64,000 nt of DNA from CAVTUU01 sp045804965 (GCA_045804965.1 JBJMMD010000051.1:82176-146175); one strand, 5' to 3'. Shown: positions 52,732 through 62,232, numbered from the stretch's first letter. The notes: generated by a model not told the origin, from the letters alone. Numbers and translations: made by a program.

Positions 52732-54315
52732 GTGACTAAGCAAAACGCAGACCAAGCGGGCGCGGATGTCGATTCGGACCACAAGGCGGCACGACTGACG
52801 CAGCTGCGCCAAGAGATCGCTCAACAGCACGACGCAGCCGCGACAAAGCAGGCCAAGCGTGGTAAACGCGGCGCGCGCAAGCGCGTGCTTGCGCTCCTCG
52901 ATGGAAGCTCGTTCCAAGAGCTCGATCCGTTCGTCCAGCACCGCGCGACGCAGTTCGGTATGGACAGCAGCCGTCCCTTCGGCGACGGCGTCGTCACCGG
53001 CTTCGGCACGATCGACGGTCGCCGCGTCGCCATCTTTTCGCAGGATTTCACCGTCTTCGGCGGCTCGCTAGGCGAGGCGTTCGCCGAAAAAATGGTCAAG
53101 CTTATGGATCTAGCTGAACGCTACGGCTGCCCGGTAATCGGTATCAACGATTCCGCAGGCGCGCGCATCCAGGAGGGCGTTGAAGGCCTGGCTGGGTATG
53201 GTGACGTCTTCCTGCGAAATGTCCGCGCATCGGGAGTCATCCCCCAAATCTCGATCATCGCCGGGCCCTGCGCCGGCGGCGCGGTCTACTCCCCGGCCAT
53301 GACCGATTTCATCTTCATGGTCGAGCACACCAGCCAGATGTTCATTACGGGTCCCGACGTCATTAAAACAGTCACCGGCGAGACGGTGACGCACGAGGAG
53401 CTTGGCGGCGCCTCGACACATAACCATCGCAGTGGCGTCGCTCACTTTTCGGCGGCCGACGAGGACGACCTTGTCGACCAAGTGCGGCAACTCTTGTCCT
53501 TTATACCCTCAAACAACCTCGACGACCCGCCGTACTTCGATCCGAGCGATGACCCCGAGCGGGAGGATGCCTCGCTCGACGTTATGGTCCCTGAAATCAG
53601 CGCGAAACCGTACGACATGCACAACGTGCTCGCCGCCGTTATCGATGATGGCGACTTTTTCGAAGTCCAAGGCCAATTCGCAACGAACATTATCTGCGGG
53701 TTCGGCCGGCTCGACGGTCACAGCGTCGGGGTCGTTGCAAACCAGCCAAGCGTGCTCGCCGGCACACTCGACATCGACGCGAGCGTGAAGGCGGCGCGGT
53801 TCGTTCGGTTCTGTGATGCCTTCGGCATCCCGCTCGTCACGTTCGTCGACGTCCCCGGCTTCCTTCCCGGCACGCATCAAGAGTACGCTGGCATCATCCG
53901 TCACGGCTCGAAACTCCTCTACGCCTTTGCCGAGGCAACCGTGCCGAAGGTGACAGTGATCACGCGCAAGGCCTACGGCGGCGCGTACGTCGTGATGTGC
54001 TCGAAACATATCGGCGCTGACTTCAATGTCGCCTGGCCAACCGCTGAAATCGCAGTGATGGGACCGGACGCGGCAGTCGGCTTGATCTTTCGGCGCGATA
54101 TTGCCGAGGCCGCAGACCCCGAGGAGCGCAGGAACGCATTGGTCTCCGAATACGAAGATCTTTTCGCAAGTCCATATCAGGCTGCATCCCGCGGTTACAT
54201 CGATGACGTGATCGAACCACACGAAACCCGATCGTGGCTCATTCGCGCGCTCGAAATCGCGCGCACGAAGCGGGTCGGCGCTCCCCCTCGCAAGCATGGA
54301 AACATTCCCCTGTGA
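52732..54315 (+). CDS. Acyl-CoA carboxylase beta subunit (propionyl-CoA carboxylase type)
   Basis: Carboxyltransferase subunit of 527 residues that moves CO2 from biotin onto propionyl- or acetyl-CoA. The crotonase-fold oxyanion holes are GPCAGGAVYSPAMTDF and RKAYGGAYVVMCSKHIGADF. FDLxxPFVQHR-like ELDPFVQHRATQFGM and INDSAGARIQEGVEGL are typical of PccB/MmdA. GTG start at 52732. The upstream frame to 52618 overlaps the divergent nfi gene. A 4-base overlap joins it to an epsilon-like subunit gene. The biotin carboxylase/BCCP subunit is not in the window. Confidence 0.92.
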   Translation: MTKQNADQAGADVDSDHKAARLTQLRQEIAQQHDAAATKQAKRGKRGARKRVLALLDGSSFQELDPFVQHRATQFGMDSSRPFGDGVVTGFGTIDGRRVAIFSQDFTVFGGSLGEAFAEKMVKLMDLAERYGCPVIGINDSAGARIQEGVEGLAGYGDVFLRNVRASGVIPQISIIAGPCAGGAVYSPAMTDFIFMVEHTSQMFITGPDVIKTVTGETVTHEELGGASTHNHRSGVAHFSAADEDDLVDQVRQLLSFIPSNNLDDPPYFDPSDDPEREDASLDVMVPEISAKPYDMHNVLAAVIDDGDFFEVQGQFATNIICGFGRLDGHSVGVVANQPSVLAGTLDIDASVKAARFVRFCDAFGIPLVTFVDVPGFLPGTHQEYAGIIRHGSKLLYAFAEATVPKVTVITRKAYGGAYVVMCSKHIGADFNVAWPTAEIAVMGPDAAVGLIFRRDIAEAADPEERRNALVSEYEDLFASPYQAASRGYIDDVIEPHETRSWLIRALEIARTKRVGAPPRKHGNIPL

Positions 54316-54581
54316 TCGATCCTGTCTTGATGCTCGACATTACGCCCGAACCGACGAGCGACGAGCGGGACGCGATCGTTGCGGCATTTGCGGTGCTCGC
54401 CGAGGTAAGCATTCAAGAAGCTGACCGAAGTCCCGAGACATCCCGCTGGCGGGCGGCGGCCAAACGGGAATCTTTGCGATCGGACTACGAGCCACAGGCA
54501 GGAAGGAATCCCAGTTGGAAATGCGACCCAGGGCCCGCGATCTCGGGATCTCGATCGGGCTACTTCCGCCTGGACCGCTGA
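54312..54581 (+). CDS. Acyl-CoA carboxylase epsilon-like subunit
   Basis: Small 89-residue protein whose GTG start overlaps the carboxylase beta stop by four bases (GTGA). It reads LDITPEPTSDERDAIVAAFAVL and, about 20 residues on, SRWRAAAKRESLR. This pattern (P-T-E-E-AA-AVL then S-W-R) resembles the AccE/PccE epsilon peptides that stabilise actinobacterial acyl-CoA carboxylases. The last 20 residues run into the next gene in another frame and look unconserved. Similarity is short, so context is the stronger argument. Confidence 0.65.
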   Translation: MIDPVLMLDITPEPTSDERDAIVAAFAVLAEVSIQEADRSPETSRWRAAAKRESLRSDYEPQAGRNPSWKCDPGPAISGSRSGYFRLDR

Positions 54582-55603
54582 ACGCGATCACCGACGTCGC
54601 CGATGTCCGCGTCGGTCACTCCACGGTGATTTGGGGCGATCCGCCGGGAGGACCGCGCCAAGGTCCTGCCCGCACCGGCGTGACCGCGATCTGGCCGGGC
54701 GAGGACCTCTTCGCAGGTCCAGTTCCGGCCGGATACGACATTCTCAATGGCACCGGCGAAGTGACCGGGCTACAGCAAATCCACGAACTTGGCTTGATCG
54801 ACACCCCGATTCTGTTGACCAGTACCCTGGCCGTCGGAATGGTCGCACACGCGACGTGCGCCTACTTGATCGAGAACGACTCGGGCCTTCTCCAGTCGGG
54901 CGACGTCTTTATCCCCATTGTCGGCGAATGCAATGACGCCGATCTCAATGACGCCTACGGTCTCCACGTCAAGCCGGAACATGTCTATGAGGCGTTGTCG
55001 AGCGCAACGTCAGGTCCGGTCGTTGAGGGTTGCGTTGGCGGCGGCACCGGCATGATTTGCTATGAGTTCAAGGGCGGGATCGGCACGAGTAGCCGCGTGC
55101 TTGCCGCCGAGGATGGTGGATATACCGTCGGCGTCTTGCTGATGTGCAACTTCGGCCGCCGGCCGCGGCTGGCGATCGCGGGCAAGCCGGTCGGTCAATG
55201 GTTGCCACTGGAGGAACCGATACGAAGCGGTGGCGCGGACGCGGATCCGGGATCGTGCATTGTCGTGGTGGCCACGGACGCGCCACTGACCAATCATCAG
55301 TTGAACCGGATCGCGAAGCGCGCCGGCCTTGGATTGGCGCGGACAGGGTCGTTCGCCAGCAACGGTAGCGGCGAAATCATCATATCGTTCTCGACCGGCT
55401 ATCGGATGCCCCGCGCAGGTCTGACCTACGCGGTCGAGCTCGTACGCGACGACGCAATCAATTCGTTGTTTGCCGCGACCGTCGAGGCGACCGAGGAAGC
55501 CGTCATCAATGCCTTGTGCGCGGCGACGACGACAACCGGCATCGGCGGTCACGTTGTCGAAGCAATCCCTATCGACCGTCTCCGCGAGTGGTTTCGCTCG
55601 TAG
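54515..55603 (+). CDS. P1-family peptidase (DmpA-like)
   Basis: Self-processing N-terminal nucleophile hydrolase of 362 residues, related to L-aminopeptidase/D-esterase DmpA and beta-aminopeptidases. RARDLGISIGLLPPGPLNAITDVADVRVGHST is a variant of the family's start, GTGEVTGLQQI and VEGCVGGGTGMICYEFKGGIGTSSR follow, and the cleavage Gly-Ser is in DPGSCIVVVATDAPL. It would be cut there into two chains. TTG start at 54515 with AAGGA seven bases upstream. It overlaps the epsilon-like gene by 67 bases. Confidence 0.88.
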   Translation: MEMRPRARDLGISIGLLPPGPLNAITDVADVRVGHSTVIWGDPPGGPRQGPARTGVTAIWPGEDLFAGPVPAGYDILNGTGEVTGLQQIHELGLIDTPILLTSTLAVGMVAHATCAYLIENDSGLLQSGDVFIPIVGECNDADLNDAYGLHVKPEHVYEALSSATSGPVVEGCVGGGTGMICYEFKGGIGTSSRVLAAEDGGYTVGVLLMCNFGRRPRLAIAGKPVGQWLPLEEPIRSGGADADPGSCIVVVATDAPLTNHQLNRIAKRAGLGLARTGSFASNGSGEIIISFSTGYRMPRAGLTYAVELVRDDAINSLFAATVEATEEAVINALCAATTTTGIGGHVVEAIPIDRLREWFRS

Positions 55604-56153
55604 CCCTGTCGGACCCGCTCGCCGAGTAGACTCCCGTCTCGTGGAACGGGAACTCGCGAGCATTGCACCGGCGCACAATCTCGTCGCGAGCGGTCAAGAT
55701 TGTCTTGTAGAGGCTCGGATCGGTCGTGCTCAAACCGGACGCGGCAAGCTCGTCCTCGTCGCGTACGACGACCGCGCCATCAGGTAACGCCACCACGTCG
55801 ATGTACAGATCGTGCCAGAAGAGCGTCATGGGTTCGGTTTCGACCACGATCCACGAAGGATGGGTGACATTCGCATACCAGCCGCGGAGCCGTCCACCCG
55901 GCGCGAACACGGTAAATGAATTCATGAAGTCGACCGGCGAAAAAAACTCATGTAGCACGTCGCCGGCGATGAATTGCAACCCATTGAGGTTGTATTCCCG
56001 GCTGACCCAAACCGCTTGCACCGCGACCCACGGTTCCGGCACGCCCGCGTCGATGACCACGCCGGGATACCGCGCGACTTCGCAGCCGCTCGGATCGAGC
56101 TTGACGATAGTCAGCGGGGTATCCGGTTCCGGCCGCCGCCAGGAACGTGTCAT
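55569..56153 (-). CDS. DUF402 protein (FomD/nucleoside-diphosphatase-like)
   Basis: Compact beta-barrel protein of 194 residues. FFSPVDFMNSFTVFAPGGRLRGWYANVTHP and LYIDVVALPDGAVVVRDEDELAASG carry the DUF402 pattern, with Tyr, Asp and Glu residues that bind metal in characterised nucleotide-hydrolysing members. Its precise substrate is unknown. ATG at 56153 begins two bases after the phosphomannomutase stop, so the pair is an operon. The final 35 bases overlap the convergent peptidase gene. Confidence 0.8.
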   Translation of the reverse strand: MTRSWRRPEPDTPLTIVKLDPSGCEVARYPGVVIDAGVPEPWVAVQAVWVSREYNLNGLQFIAGDVLHEFFSPVDFMNSFTVFAPGGRLRGWYANVTHPSWIVVETEPMTLFWHDLYIDVVALPDGAVVVRDEDELAASGLSTTDPSLYKTILTARDEIVRRCNAREFPFHETGVYSASGSDRATSETTRGDGR

Positions 56154-56155
56154 CG

Positions 56156-57565
56156 CTAATGAATGGCCGAATGCGCGGGCGGATGGTCCATTTTTTCAGG
56201 CTGAATGATCCGCAATACTTCTTTCGTCTTTTGATTCAAAGTCTCCGGATCGTCGGCTTCGACATTGAGCCTCAGCAGTGGTTGCGTGTTCGAAGATCGA
56301 AGATTGAACCACCAATTCGGGAAGCCGACGGTCAGTCCGTCGAGATGATCGATGTCCGCGCGTTCGGCAGCGTACTTCGCCTCGATCTCAGCCGCGATGC
56401 TGGGCGCGTTCGCAACTTCTGAGTTGATTTCGCCCGACCGAAACCTGGTGTCGAGCGGCTCCAACACTTTCGACAAAGGTTTTTCTGCTTCAGACACGAG
56501 CTCCAGCACCGTCAACAAGGCGATCATGCCGGAGTCGGCGTACCAGTTGTCTCGAAAATAGAAATGGCCCGAATGTTCGCCGCCGAAGATTGCGTCCTCT
56601 TTTCGCATCTGCGCCTTGATCAACGAATGACCGACCCGGGTCCGCACCGCCTTGCCCCCGAGTCTTTCAATCGTTTCCGGCACTGAACGCGAGCAGATCA
56701 GGTTGTAGCAAATTGTCGCCCCTGGTTGTTTTTTCAGCATTGAAACCGCGACCATCGCTGTCACCATGTCTCCGCCGATGAATTGCCCTCGTTCGTCAAC
56801 AAGGAAAACGCGATCGGCGTCGCCGTCGAACGCAGCTCCTAAATCACATCCTTGCTCCCGCACGGTCTGTTGCAGGTCCTTCACGTTTTCAGGCTCGAGC
56901 GGGTTGGCGAGATGGTTCGGAAAGGTACCGTCTAATTCAAAATAGAGCGGAACGACTTCACATTGCAGATGCTTGAACACGCGCGGCACAATCTCGCCGC
57001 CCATCCCGTTGCCTGCGTCGATCGCGATTTTCAACGGACGTATCTTCGTTCGGTCGACCAGACTGAGCACATGCTCGGCGTAGGCGCCGAGAATATCCCG
57101 CTGCGTAATATCGCCCCGGCGATCGTAAGCGGGCGTTGGAAACTGATTCGCCACGACCAGGTCTCGAATCTGGCCGATCCCCTCTTCCAGCGAAAGAGCT
57201 TGCGCTTCTTCCTTGCAAATTTTGAAGCCGTTGTATTCGGGCGGATTATGTGAGGCCGTGATCATCACGCCCGCGCGATAGCCGAACTTGCCGACCGCAA
57301 AATAGAGCGCGTCCGTCGAAACCAGCCCGATATCGGTCACATTCGCGCCCTGGTCGCGGATACCGTCAATCAGGGATGCCGCCAGGGAAAGACCGGAAAT
57401 GCGCATGTCGCGACCAACCACCACGTCGTCGACCCCGAGATGCATAACAAGCGCCCGGCCGATTCGGTACGCAACGTCTGGCGTCAGTTCATTTGGCACG
57501 ATCCCCCGTATGTCATACGCTTTGAACATCGAAGCGACGGTCGCGTTTTGATCGGTTTCACTCAT
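56156..57565 (-). CDS. manB: Phosphomannomutase/phosphoglucomutase
   Basis: Alpha-D-phosphohexomutase of 469 residues, interconverting hexose 1- and 6-phosphates for glycan precursors. FKAYDIRGIVP opens domain 1, MITASHNPPEYNGFK carries the phosphoserine, AFDGDADRVFLVD binds Mg2+, GGEHSGHFYF binds the sugar and RSSNTQPLLRLNVEA binds the phosphate. ATG 57565 is chosen since AAAGGG precedes it. The frame extends 35 codons upstream without conservation. It could supply GDP-mannose precursors to mannosyltransferases such as the PIG-V-like protein. Confidence 0.93.
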   Translation of the reverse strand: MSETDQNATVASMFKAYDIRGIVPNELTPDVAYRIGRALVMHLGVDDVVVGRDMRISGLSLAASLIDGIRDQGANVTDIGLVSTDALYFAVGKFGYRAGVMITASHNPPEYNGFKICKEEAQALSLEEGIGQIRDLVVANQFPTPAYDRRGDITQRDILGAYAEHVLSLVDRTKIRPLKIAIDAGNGMGGEIVPRVFKHLQCEVVPLYFELDGTFPNHLANPLEPENVKDLQQTVREQGCDLGAAFDGDADRVFLVDERGQFIGGDMVTAMVAVSMLKKQPGATICYNLICSRSVPETIERLGGKAVRTRVGHSLIKAQMRKEDAIFGGEHSGHFYFRDNWYADSGMIALLTVLELVSEAEKPLSKVLEPLDTRFRSGEINSEVANAPSIAAEIEAKYAAERADIDHLDGLTVGFPNWWFNLRSSNTQPLLRLNVEADDPETLNQKTKEVLRIIQPEKMDHPPAHSAIH

Positions 57566-57739
57566 CGTCGAACCCTTTCCCACAGATCGATCGTCCTCTC
57601 GTAGACTGTCACGCCGTCGCCTTGCTCGCAAGTCGCGTTCGCGAGGCGAATCCACCAGCACCGCGCACATTTGGGTAGACTGCTCGATGCTGTGCGCGCT
57701 TGAAGCCGCAAAAGCTGACCATCAAAGGAGCCGCTACTC

Positions 57740-58735
57740 GTGATTGCCGAACAAACCGCGACTGTTCTTCCTCGCCTCCAACCCGACGATGCCGTCGATC
57801 TACATCTTCACACGCTTGCCAGCGACGGCTTCTGGACACCTGCCGAACTCGTGAGTTTCCTCGCCGACCACCATTTCCGCGTCGCGTCCATATGCGATCA
57901 CGACTCTCAGCGATCGGTCCTCGAAGCGATGCAGCTAGGCGATGAGCTCGGCGTGCACATTATCCCCGGCGTTGAAGTCACGACCAACTGGTCGGGACGT
58001 CAATGGCACTTGTTGGTCTATGGCATTCGGCCCGATCGATCAGATGATGATGCAGCTGAGTTCCTTGCCATTCTCGCCGAGCTCGACGCCGAACTTCGGG
58101 CGAACGCCGAGGATGCACGCCAACGAATCGAGGCCTCGGGCAAACCATTGCCATCCCTGTCGGAAGTGGCTGCCGGACGCCCGGTGTGGCCGTTTCACGT
58201 GCTCTCCACAGCGATAAAAGAGGGCCACGTCAAGAACTTGACAGAGGCCGCCAACCTCGTCACCCAACTCGGCGGCTCCTTCACCGCGGATGCCCCGCTT
58301 GAGCGCACGGTTCATGCTGCCCACATGGCCGGCGGCATCTGCGTCATTGCACATCCGGGGCGCGGCGATTCGGTCGGCGCCGTCACCGAGGCGGATCTCG
58401 ATCGCATGCTGGCCTCGATTCCGATCGACGGCTTGGAAGCGCACTATCGTTCATACACGGACGCGCAGACCGCGTTGTATCGCCGGCTCGCGTTCGACCG
58501 CGGGTTGCTCGTCTCCTGCGGTTCCGATTCGCACGCTCCGAATCAACCGGTCAATCCCCGACCGTTCCAGGCCAACTGGTGTGCGGGGTTACTGGCACGA
58601 CTTGGCGTGCCCGTCACGATTCCAAACAGTGCAGTTTGGGAGCCGGGCATGGATCCACTCGCCGCCAAGCCGGAAGAATCGAAGCAAGAATCACCAAACG
58701 GGTCGCCTGACGTCGTCGAGGCGACGACATCCTAA
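57740..58735 (+). CDS. PHP-domain phosphoesterase
   Basis: Polymerase-and-histidinol-phosphatase domain protein of 331 residues. Metal ligands appear in VDLHLHTLASDGFWTP, ICDHDS, PGVEVTTNW, CVIAHPGRGD and SCGSDSHAPN, matching the YciV/TrpH-like group that acts on 3',5'-nucleotides or short RNA ends. The insertion PSLSEVAAGRPVWPFHVLSTAIKEG is also seen in that group. The last 30 residues are disordered. GTG start with AAAGGAG upstream. Its stop overlaps the convergent response-regulator gene by four bases. Confidence 0.85.
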   Translation: MIAEQTATVLPRLQPDDAVDLHLHTLASDGFWTPAELVSFLADHHFRVASICDHDSQRSVLEAMQLGDELGVHIIPGVEVTTNWSGRQWHLLVYGIRPDRSDDDAAEFLAILAELDAELRANAEDARQRIEASGKPLPSLSEVAAGRPVWPFHVLSTAIKEGHVKNLTEAANLVTQLGGSFTADAPLERTVHAAHMAGGICVIAHPGRGDSVGAVTEADLDRMLASIPIDGLEAHYRSYTDAQTALYRRLAFDRGLLVSCGSDSHAPNQPVNPRPFQANWCAGLLARLGVPVTIPNSAVWEPGMDPLAAKPEESKQESPNGSPDVVEATTS

Positions 58736-59118
58736 TCTGCGGCAGCGATCCCGGTCGTGTTCTCGGTCTTCGCGTCGTCAATCTGTTCGATCGCCAGCGC
58801 CAGCATGGCGTCGATGTCAAATGGTTTGGCGATGAACGGGCCGTCGAAACGAATCGCTTCGCGCTCGGAGGCGCTCATGAGAACGACCGGAATCGGGGAT
58901 TTTCGCTCTTGAATCTTTCGCGCTAGTGAGACACCATCCATAGCGGGCATCAAGACGTCCGCAATTACGAGATCGGGTCGTCTCCGCGATATGGCCTTCA
59001 TCGCCTCAAGCCCGTTCTGGGCCCGATCGACAGAAAATCCTTCGGATTCAAATACATCGGCGATCACATCAACAATGCAGCGTTCATCATCGACCACCAA
59101 AACATGACCTTGAATCAA
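58732..59118 (-). CDS. Single-domain response regulator
   Basis: Stand-alone receiver of 128 residues. The acidic pocket (VLVVDDE), phospho-acceptor Asp in LVIADVLMPAMDG, the Ser switch in VLMSAS and the Lys in FIAKPFD are all intact, so it should be phosphorylatable, unlike the NarL-type protein at 15412. No output domain and no adjacent kinase. TTG start at 59118 with GGGAG eight bases before it. The frame is open to 59265 without conservation. Confidence 0.85.
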   Translation of the reverse strand: MIQGHVLVVDDERCIVDVIADVFESEGFSVDRAQNGLEAMKAISRRRPDLVIADVLMPAMDGVSLARKIQERKSPIPVVLMSASEREAIRFDGPFIAKPFDIDAMLALAIEQIDDAKTENTTGIAAAD

Positions 59119-59253
59119 TCGGCCATCTCCCTGCCTAGGGTTGCTACGCAAAAGCAAGATAACGAACGCAATTTTGATGCCGTCAAATATTTCGCGTGCC
59201 TTCGCCGTGATACGCTGCCCCGGAACGAATATTTGACTCGAGAGGAGGGCGTT

Positions 59254-59892
59254 GTGCAGCTTCAAGTGAGCGCGTTTCCCGGCGGGCCGATTGAGACGAA
59301 TGCCTATCTCGTCATCGACCCCGATTCAGGTGAAGCGCTCGTCGTCGATGCGCCCGAAGGTATCACTGACACGATCATCGACGCCGCTCGTCAGGCGGGA
59401 GCGAAGATTACTCAGATCGTCATCACCCATACCCATTGGGATCACATCGGCGACGCGGCCGAAATGAAGGCGAAGACGGGAGCGCCGGTGATCGCCCACG
59501 AGCTGGCGGTTCCTGGTCTCACCAAACCAGGCAGCGTCGTCGTCGATCTCCCGGCCCCGATTCCGCCGGTCACTCCCGATCGGTTAGTGAACGACGGAGA
59601 TACGGTGTCGCTGGGTAGCCGGGCCTTTACAGTGCTCCACCTGCCCGGTCACGACATCGCCCACATCGCGCTATATTCCGAGCCGGACCGTATCTTCCTC
59701 GGCGGCGACGTTCTTTTCCCAGGTGGTCATGGCCGTACTGATGTCCCCGGCACTGACCAAGCGACGATGGAGCGCAGCCTAGCCCGGCTCGTCGAATTCC
59801 CACCCGATGTCGTCGTCTACCCCGGTCATGGGCGAACGACGATCATTGGTAATGAAGGCTGGTTGCAGAGTTTCCGCGATCAAAGCTCGTGA
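59254..59892 (+). CDS. Metallo-beta-lactamase-fold hydrolase
   Basis: Glyoxalase II-like MBL hydrolase of 212 residues. The zinc motif is THTHWDHIGD, followed by LHLPGHDIAHIALY, LGGDVLFPGGHGRTD and YPGHGRTTIIGNE, with all expected His/Asp ligands. Probable thioester or similar hydrolase of unknown substrate. GTG start at 59254 with GGAGG upstream. The frame is open to 59104, over the divergent regulator. A DinB gene follows after 16 bases. Confidence 0.87.
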   Translation: MQLQVSAFPGGPIETNAYLVIDPDSGEALVVDAPEGITDTIIDAARQAGAKITQIVITHTHWDHIGDAAEMKAKTGAPVIAHELAVPGLTKPGSVVVDLPAPIPPVTPDRLVNDGDTVSLGSRAFTVLHLPGHDIAHIALYSEPDRIFLGGDVLFPGGHGRTDVPGTDQATMERSLARLVEFPPDVVVYPGHGRTTIIGNEGWLQSFRDQSS

Positions 59893-59908
59893 AACCGGAG
59901 GCAATAAG

Positions 59909-60379
59909 TTGATTCCCATCGCCGCTGCGATCGACACCAACCTGACGAAGTACGCCGAGGAAGCGCTCGAAGCCCTCGACGGCCTGCCCCCGGATGATCT
60001 CAATACGTGGAAACCACGGCAAGAACTCGCCGATATCAACACATTTTTCGCGCTGGCAACGCATCTGGTTGCGGCAAGCGAGTTCTGGACGCTTCACGCC
60101 GTTGGCGGCAGACCGACAAATCGCGATCGCGCCGCCGAATTTCTCGCCCGCGGCTCGCTCGACGAGCTTCGGGCTCGCTTCGACGTCTGGCTCAGCGATT
60201 GCCGTCAGATGCTCGCCGGACTAACGAAGGCAGACCTCGACCGCGAAGTCACGGTGGCGGATCGGCCGGACATCTTCATCGCGGGCGATCGACTATTGCA
60301 CGCGGTTGCCCACTCCGCCACCCACGTCGGCCACCTCCAAATCCAACGCCAGCTCTACGACGCCGAGCATCCCGGGTAG
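59909..60379 (+). CDS. DinB/MDMPI-like protein
   Basis: Four-helix-bundle protein of 156 residues. The putative metal His residues are in FALATHLVAASEFW and LLHAVAHSATHVGHLQIQRQL, the C-terminal pattern HxxxHxGxL being diagnostic. Family members include thiol-dependent (bacillithiol, mycothiol) transferases, so a detoxification role is plausible beside the metallo-hydrolase. TTG start at 59909, with GGAGG upstream. It is the last gene before a sparse region. Confidence 0.8.
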   Translation: MIPIAAAIDTNLTKYAEEALEALDGLPPDDLNTWKPRQELADINTFFALATHLVAASEFWTLHAVGGRPTNRDRAAEFLARGSLDELRARFDVWLSDCRQMLAGLTKADLDREVTVADRPDIFIAGDRLLHAVAHSATHVGHLQIQRQLYDAEHPG

Positions 60380-61403
60380 CCAGCCGTGGGACTCCGGCGG
60401 CAACCGAAGCGGCGATCGACTTAGGAGCGCGTGATGCGCGCTCGGGATCGCCCTCAATCCTGATCGTCAACGCCAACCACTGCCGTCTACTGGCGACCGC
60501 GCATCACGCGCTCCACGTCCTGATTGCCACGTGAGTGGAAACCGACCTAAGCAAGCGAAACGTCCTGCAGTCCGATTCTCATCACGGTGTTCAACAATGA
60601 AGTGTCGCTATTGACAAGTGGAATCGCTGTCGACCATTCGACGCGAAAGCGGTGCTGCCCAAGACCTACGCTGTGTGGATCGGCGTAGATCGCCCCACGG
60701 AGGTGAAAGACCTCGTATCGTCGGCGGTGGTCCGCCGGTTCCGCGAGGGCGAGCTGGCCGCATAAGCTGAGCCGATTCGTCAAGTTTGAATTCAATCAAG
60801 CGGAAGTGACGGGGTTTTGGACGCGCGCTCCTTAACAGAAGATTGGGCGAAGGTCGCGGAAGCTCCGCTGCGGGCCGGAGTCGGCAAGTTCGGAGCCGAC
60901 TTCTGCTGATCTGGATTCTGGCCATAGTTGTCGTTTCCACCGATGCCGTATGCGCGGGGAGCGGGACGAACGCCAACCCACAATCAACTTGCTCAACCAT
61001 TTCCTGAGCTAAAGGCCGCTCAGATAAGTTCTTCACTCGAAAAGATTGGTTGATTTGGAATCATCGGCCGTGTCTTCACAGACGCTGGTGAATTCTGCTA
61101 CCAGGTCGCCTGACCCGGTCGAACGGTATCCGCGCTAACCCTGCGCCATGTCATGGGGATCGACGCTCCCAGTGAAGCTGCCTGCACGAGAGATCTTGTG
61201 ACCAGCAAGCCAACCTTAGTTAATCAGCATGAGGACGCCGCAAATCATGTTGCTAACGAATATTCATGACAGCGCCGGGTTGGTTGACATACTTGAGTCG
61301 GGCGACTGTTTCGCGGGGCGTTGTGCTCGCCGTCAACACTGTTCGGGCGCAGGGTGGGGCACAGCTATGTCGCAGAGCGCGCGACACAAACGGAGGAGAA
61401 ACC
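60380..61403. other. 1-kb region without a supported gene
   Basis: Contains a 16-base perfect inverted repeat (60424-60514) and short open frames on both strands. The longest minus-strand ones (to 142 codons) are Arg/Pro-rich shadows. An 82-codon minus-strand frame (60547-60795) has less biased composition but no family resemblance. Probably decayed sequence. Confidence 0.5.
60424..60514. repeat. Long inverted repeat, 16-base perfect arms
   Basis: GGAGCGCGTGATGCGC (60424-60439) and its exact reverse complement at 60499-60514, separated by 59 bases. Could fold into a stem with a large loop or mark the ends of a small element. Confidence 0.6.
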
Positions 61404-62051
61404 ATGCGCCCCACATTTGCCACAATGCTTGCCGTCCTTCGCCTCCACTTCTTCGTCATCCTGAGCGCTGGCCTGTTGCTGGCGCTGACCGTCATCCCGG
61501 CCTCGGCCCAGACCGTCGACTCAGATGGCGACGGCCTGTTCGACGAGGACGAGATCGCCCTTGGCACCGACCCCGCCCGCTACGACACCGACGGCGATGG
61601 CTTCGGTGACAACCTTGAGGTCGTCTCTGGGACCGACCCCCTCGACCCGAACAGCGTGCCGCCCGGTGAGCCCGGCGCCACCCTTGACGATGATGGCGAC
61701 CTCCTCAGCAATGGCGAGGAGCAGAACCTCGGCACCGATCCGAACGATGCTGACACCGACGATGACGGGATCAGCGACTTCGGTGAACTCGGCTTCGAGC
61801 CCGGCTCCGGTACTGGCACCGATCCTCTCGTTTTCGACACGGACGGCGACGGTGTCGGCGACGGCGCCGAGGTCACGGCCGGATCCGATCCGACCGACCC
61901 CGCCAGCGTTCTGGTCGCGGCCCTGTCCAGCACCGGCACCGGCACCGGCTTAGGCGACGAGCACGACGGATTCCTGGCGGCCGCGTTGGCTGCTGCCCTT
62001 GCGGCTGGACTCCTCGGGGTGCGGAACTTCGCCCGACAGCGTCGACCGTAA
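61404..62051 (+). CDS. Exported thrombospondin type-3 repeat protein with C-terminal membrane helix
   Basis: Surface protein of 215 residues. A signal peptide (FFVILSAGLLLALTVIPASAQ, about 16-36) leads straight into acidic calcium-binding repeats (DSDGDGLFDEDEIALGTDP, then DTDGDGFGDNLEVVSGTDP and more, to about residue 170). A Thr/Gly linker, one hydrophobic helix (AAALAAALAAGLLGV) and a basic tail RNFARQRRP close it. The layout is that of a cell-surface protein held or sorted by a C-terminal anchor, but no LPXTG or PEP-CTERM motif is present. ATG with GGAGGAG upstream. Confidence 0.8.
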   Translation: MRPTFATMLAVLRLHFFVILSAGLLLALTVIPASAQTVDSDGDGLFDEDEIALGTDPARYDTDGDGFGDNLEVVSGTDPLDPNSVPPGEPGATLDDDGDLLSNGEEQNLGTDPNDADTDDDGISDFGELGFEPGSGTGTDPLVFDTDGDGVGDGAEVTAGSDPTDPASVLVAALSSTGTGTGLGDEHDGFLAAALAAALAAGLLGVRNFARQRRP

Positions 62052-62232
62052 TTGCCGCCACAATGGGGAGCACAGTCCCAGCGCTGTCTCTACGTCCGAC
62101 CGACGTGCTTCATCCGACCCGTTTTGAGGGTCTTATGCGCTTCCCGCCAACAGAGGTCGCCGAAGGATTCATACAGGGAGATCTCACGTTCCCCTAAACC
62201 GCGGATGAATTTGATGCCGTTCAATCTCGCCA

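Noticed and set aside
60547..61036. Minus-strand frames of 82 and 142 codons in the gene-poor region
   Set aside because: The longer one is Arg/Pro-rich with no SD. The shorter has more normal composition but no family resemblance, so I leave it as an unsupported possibility.
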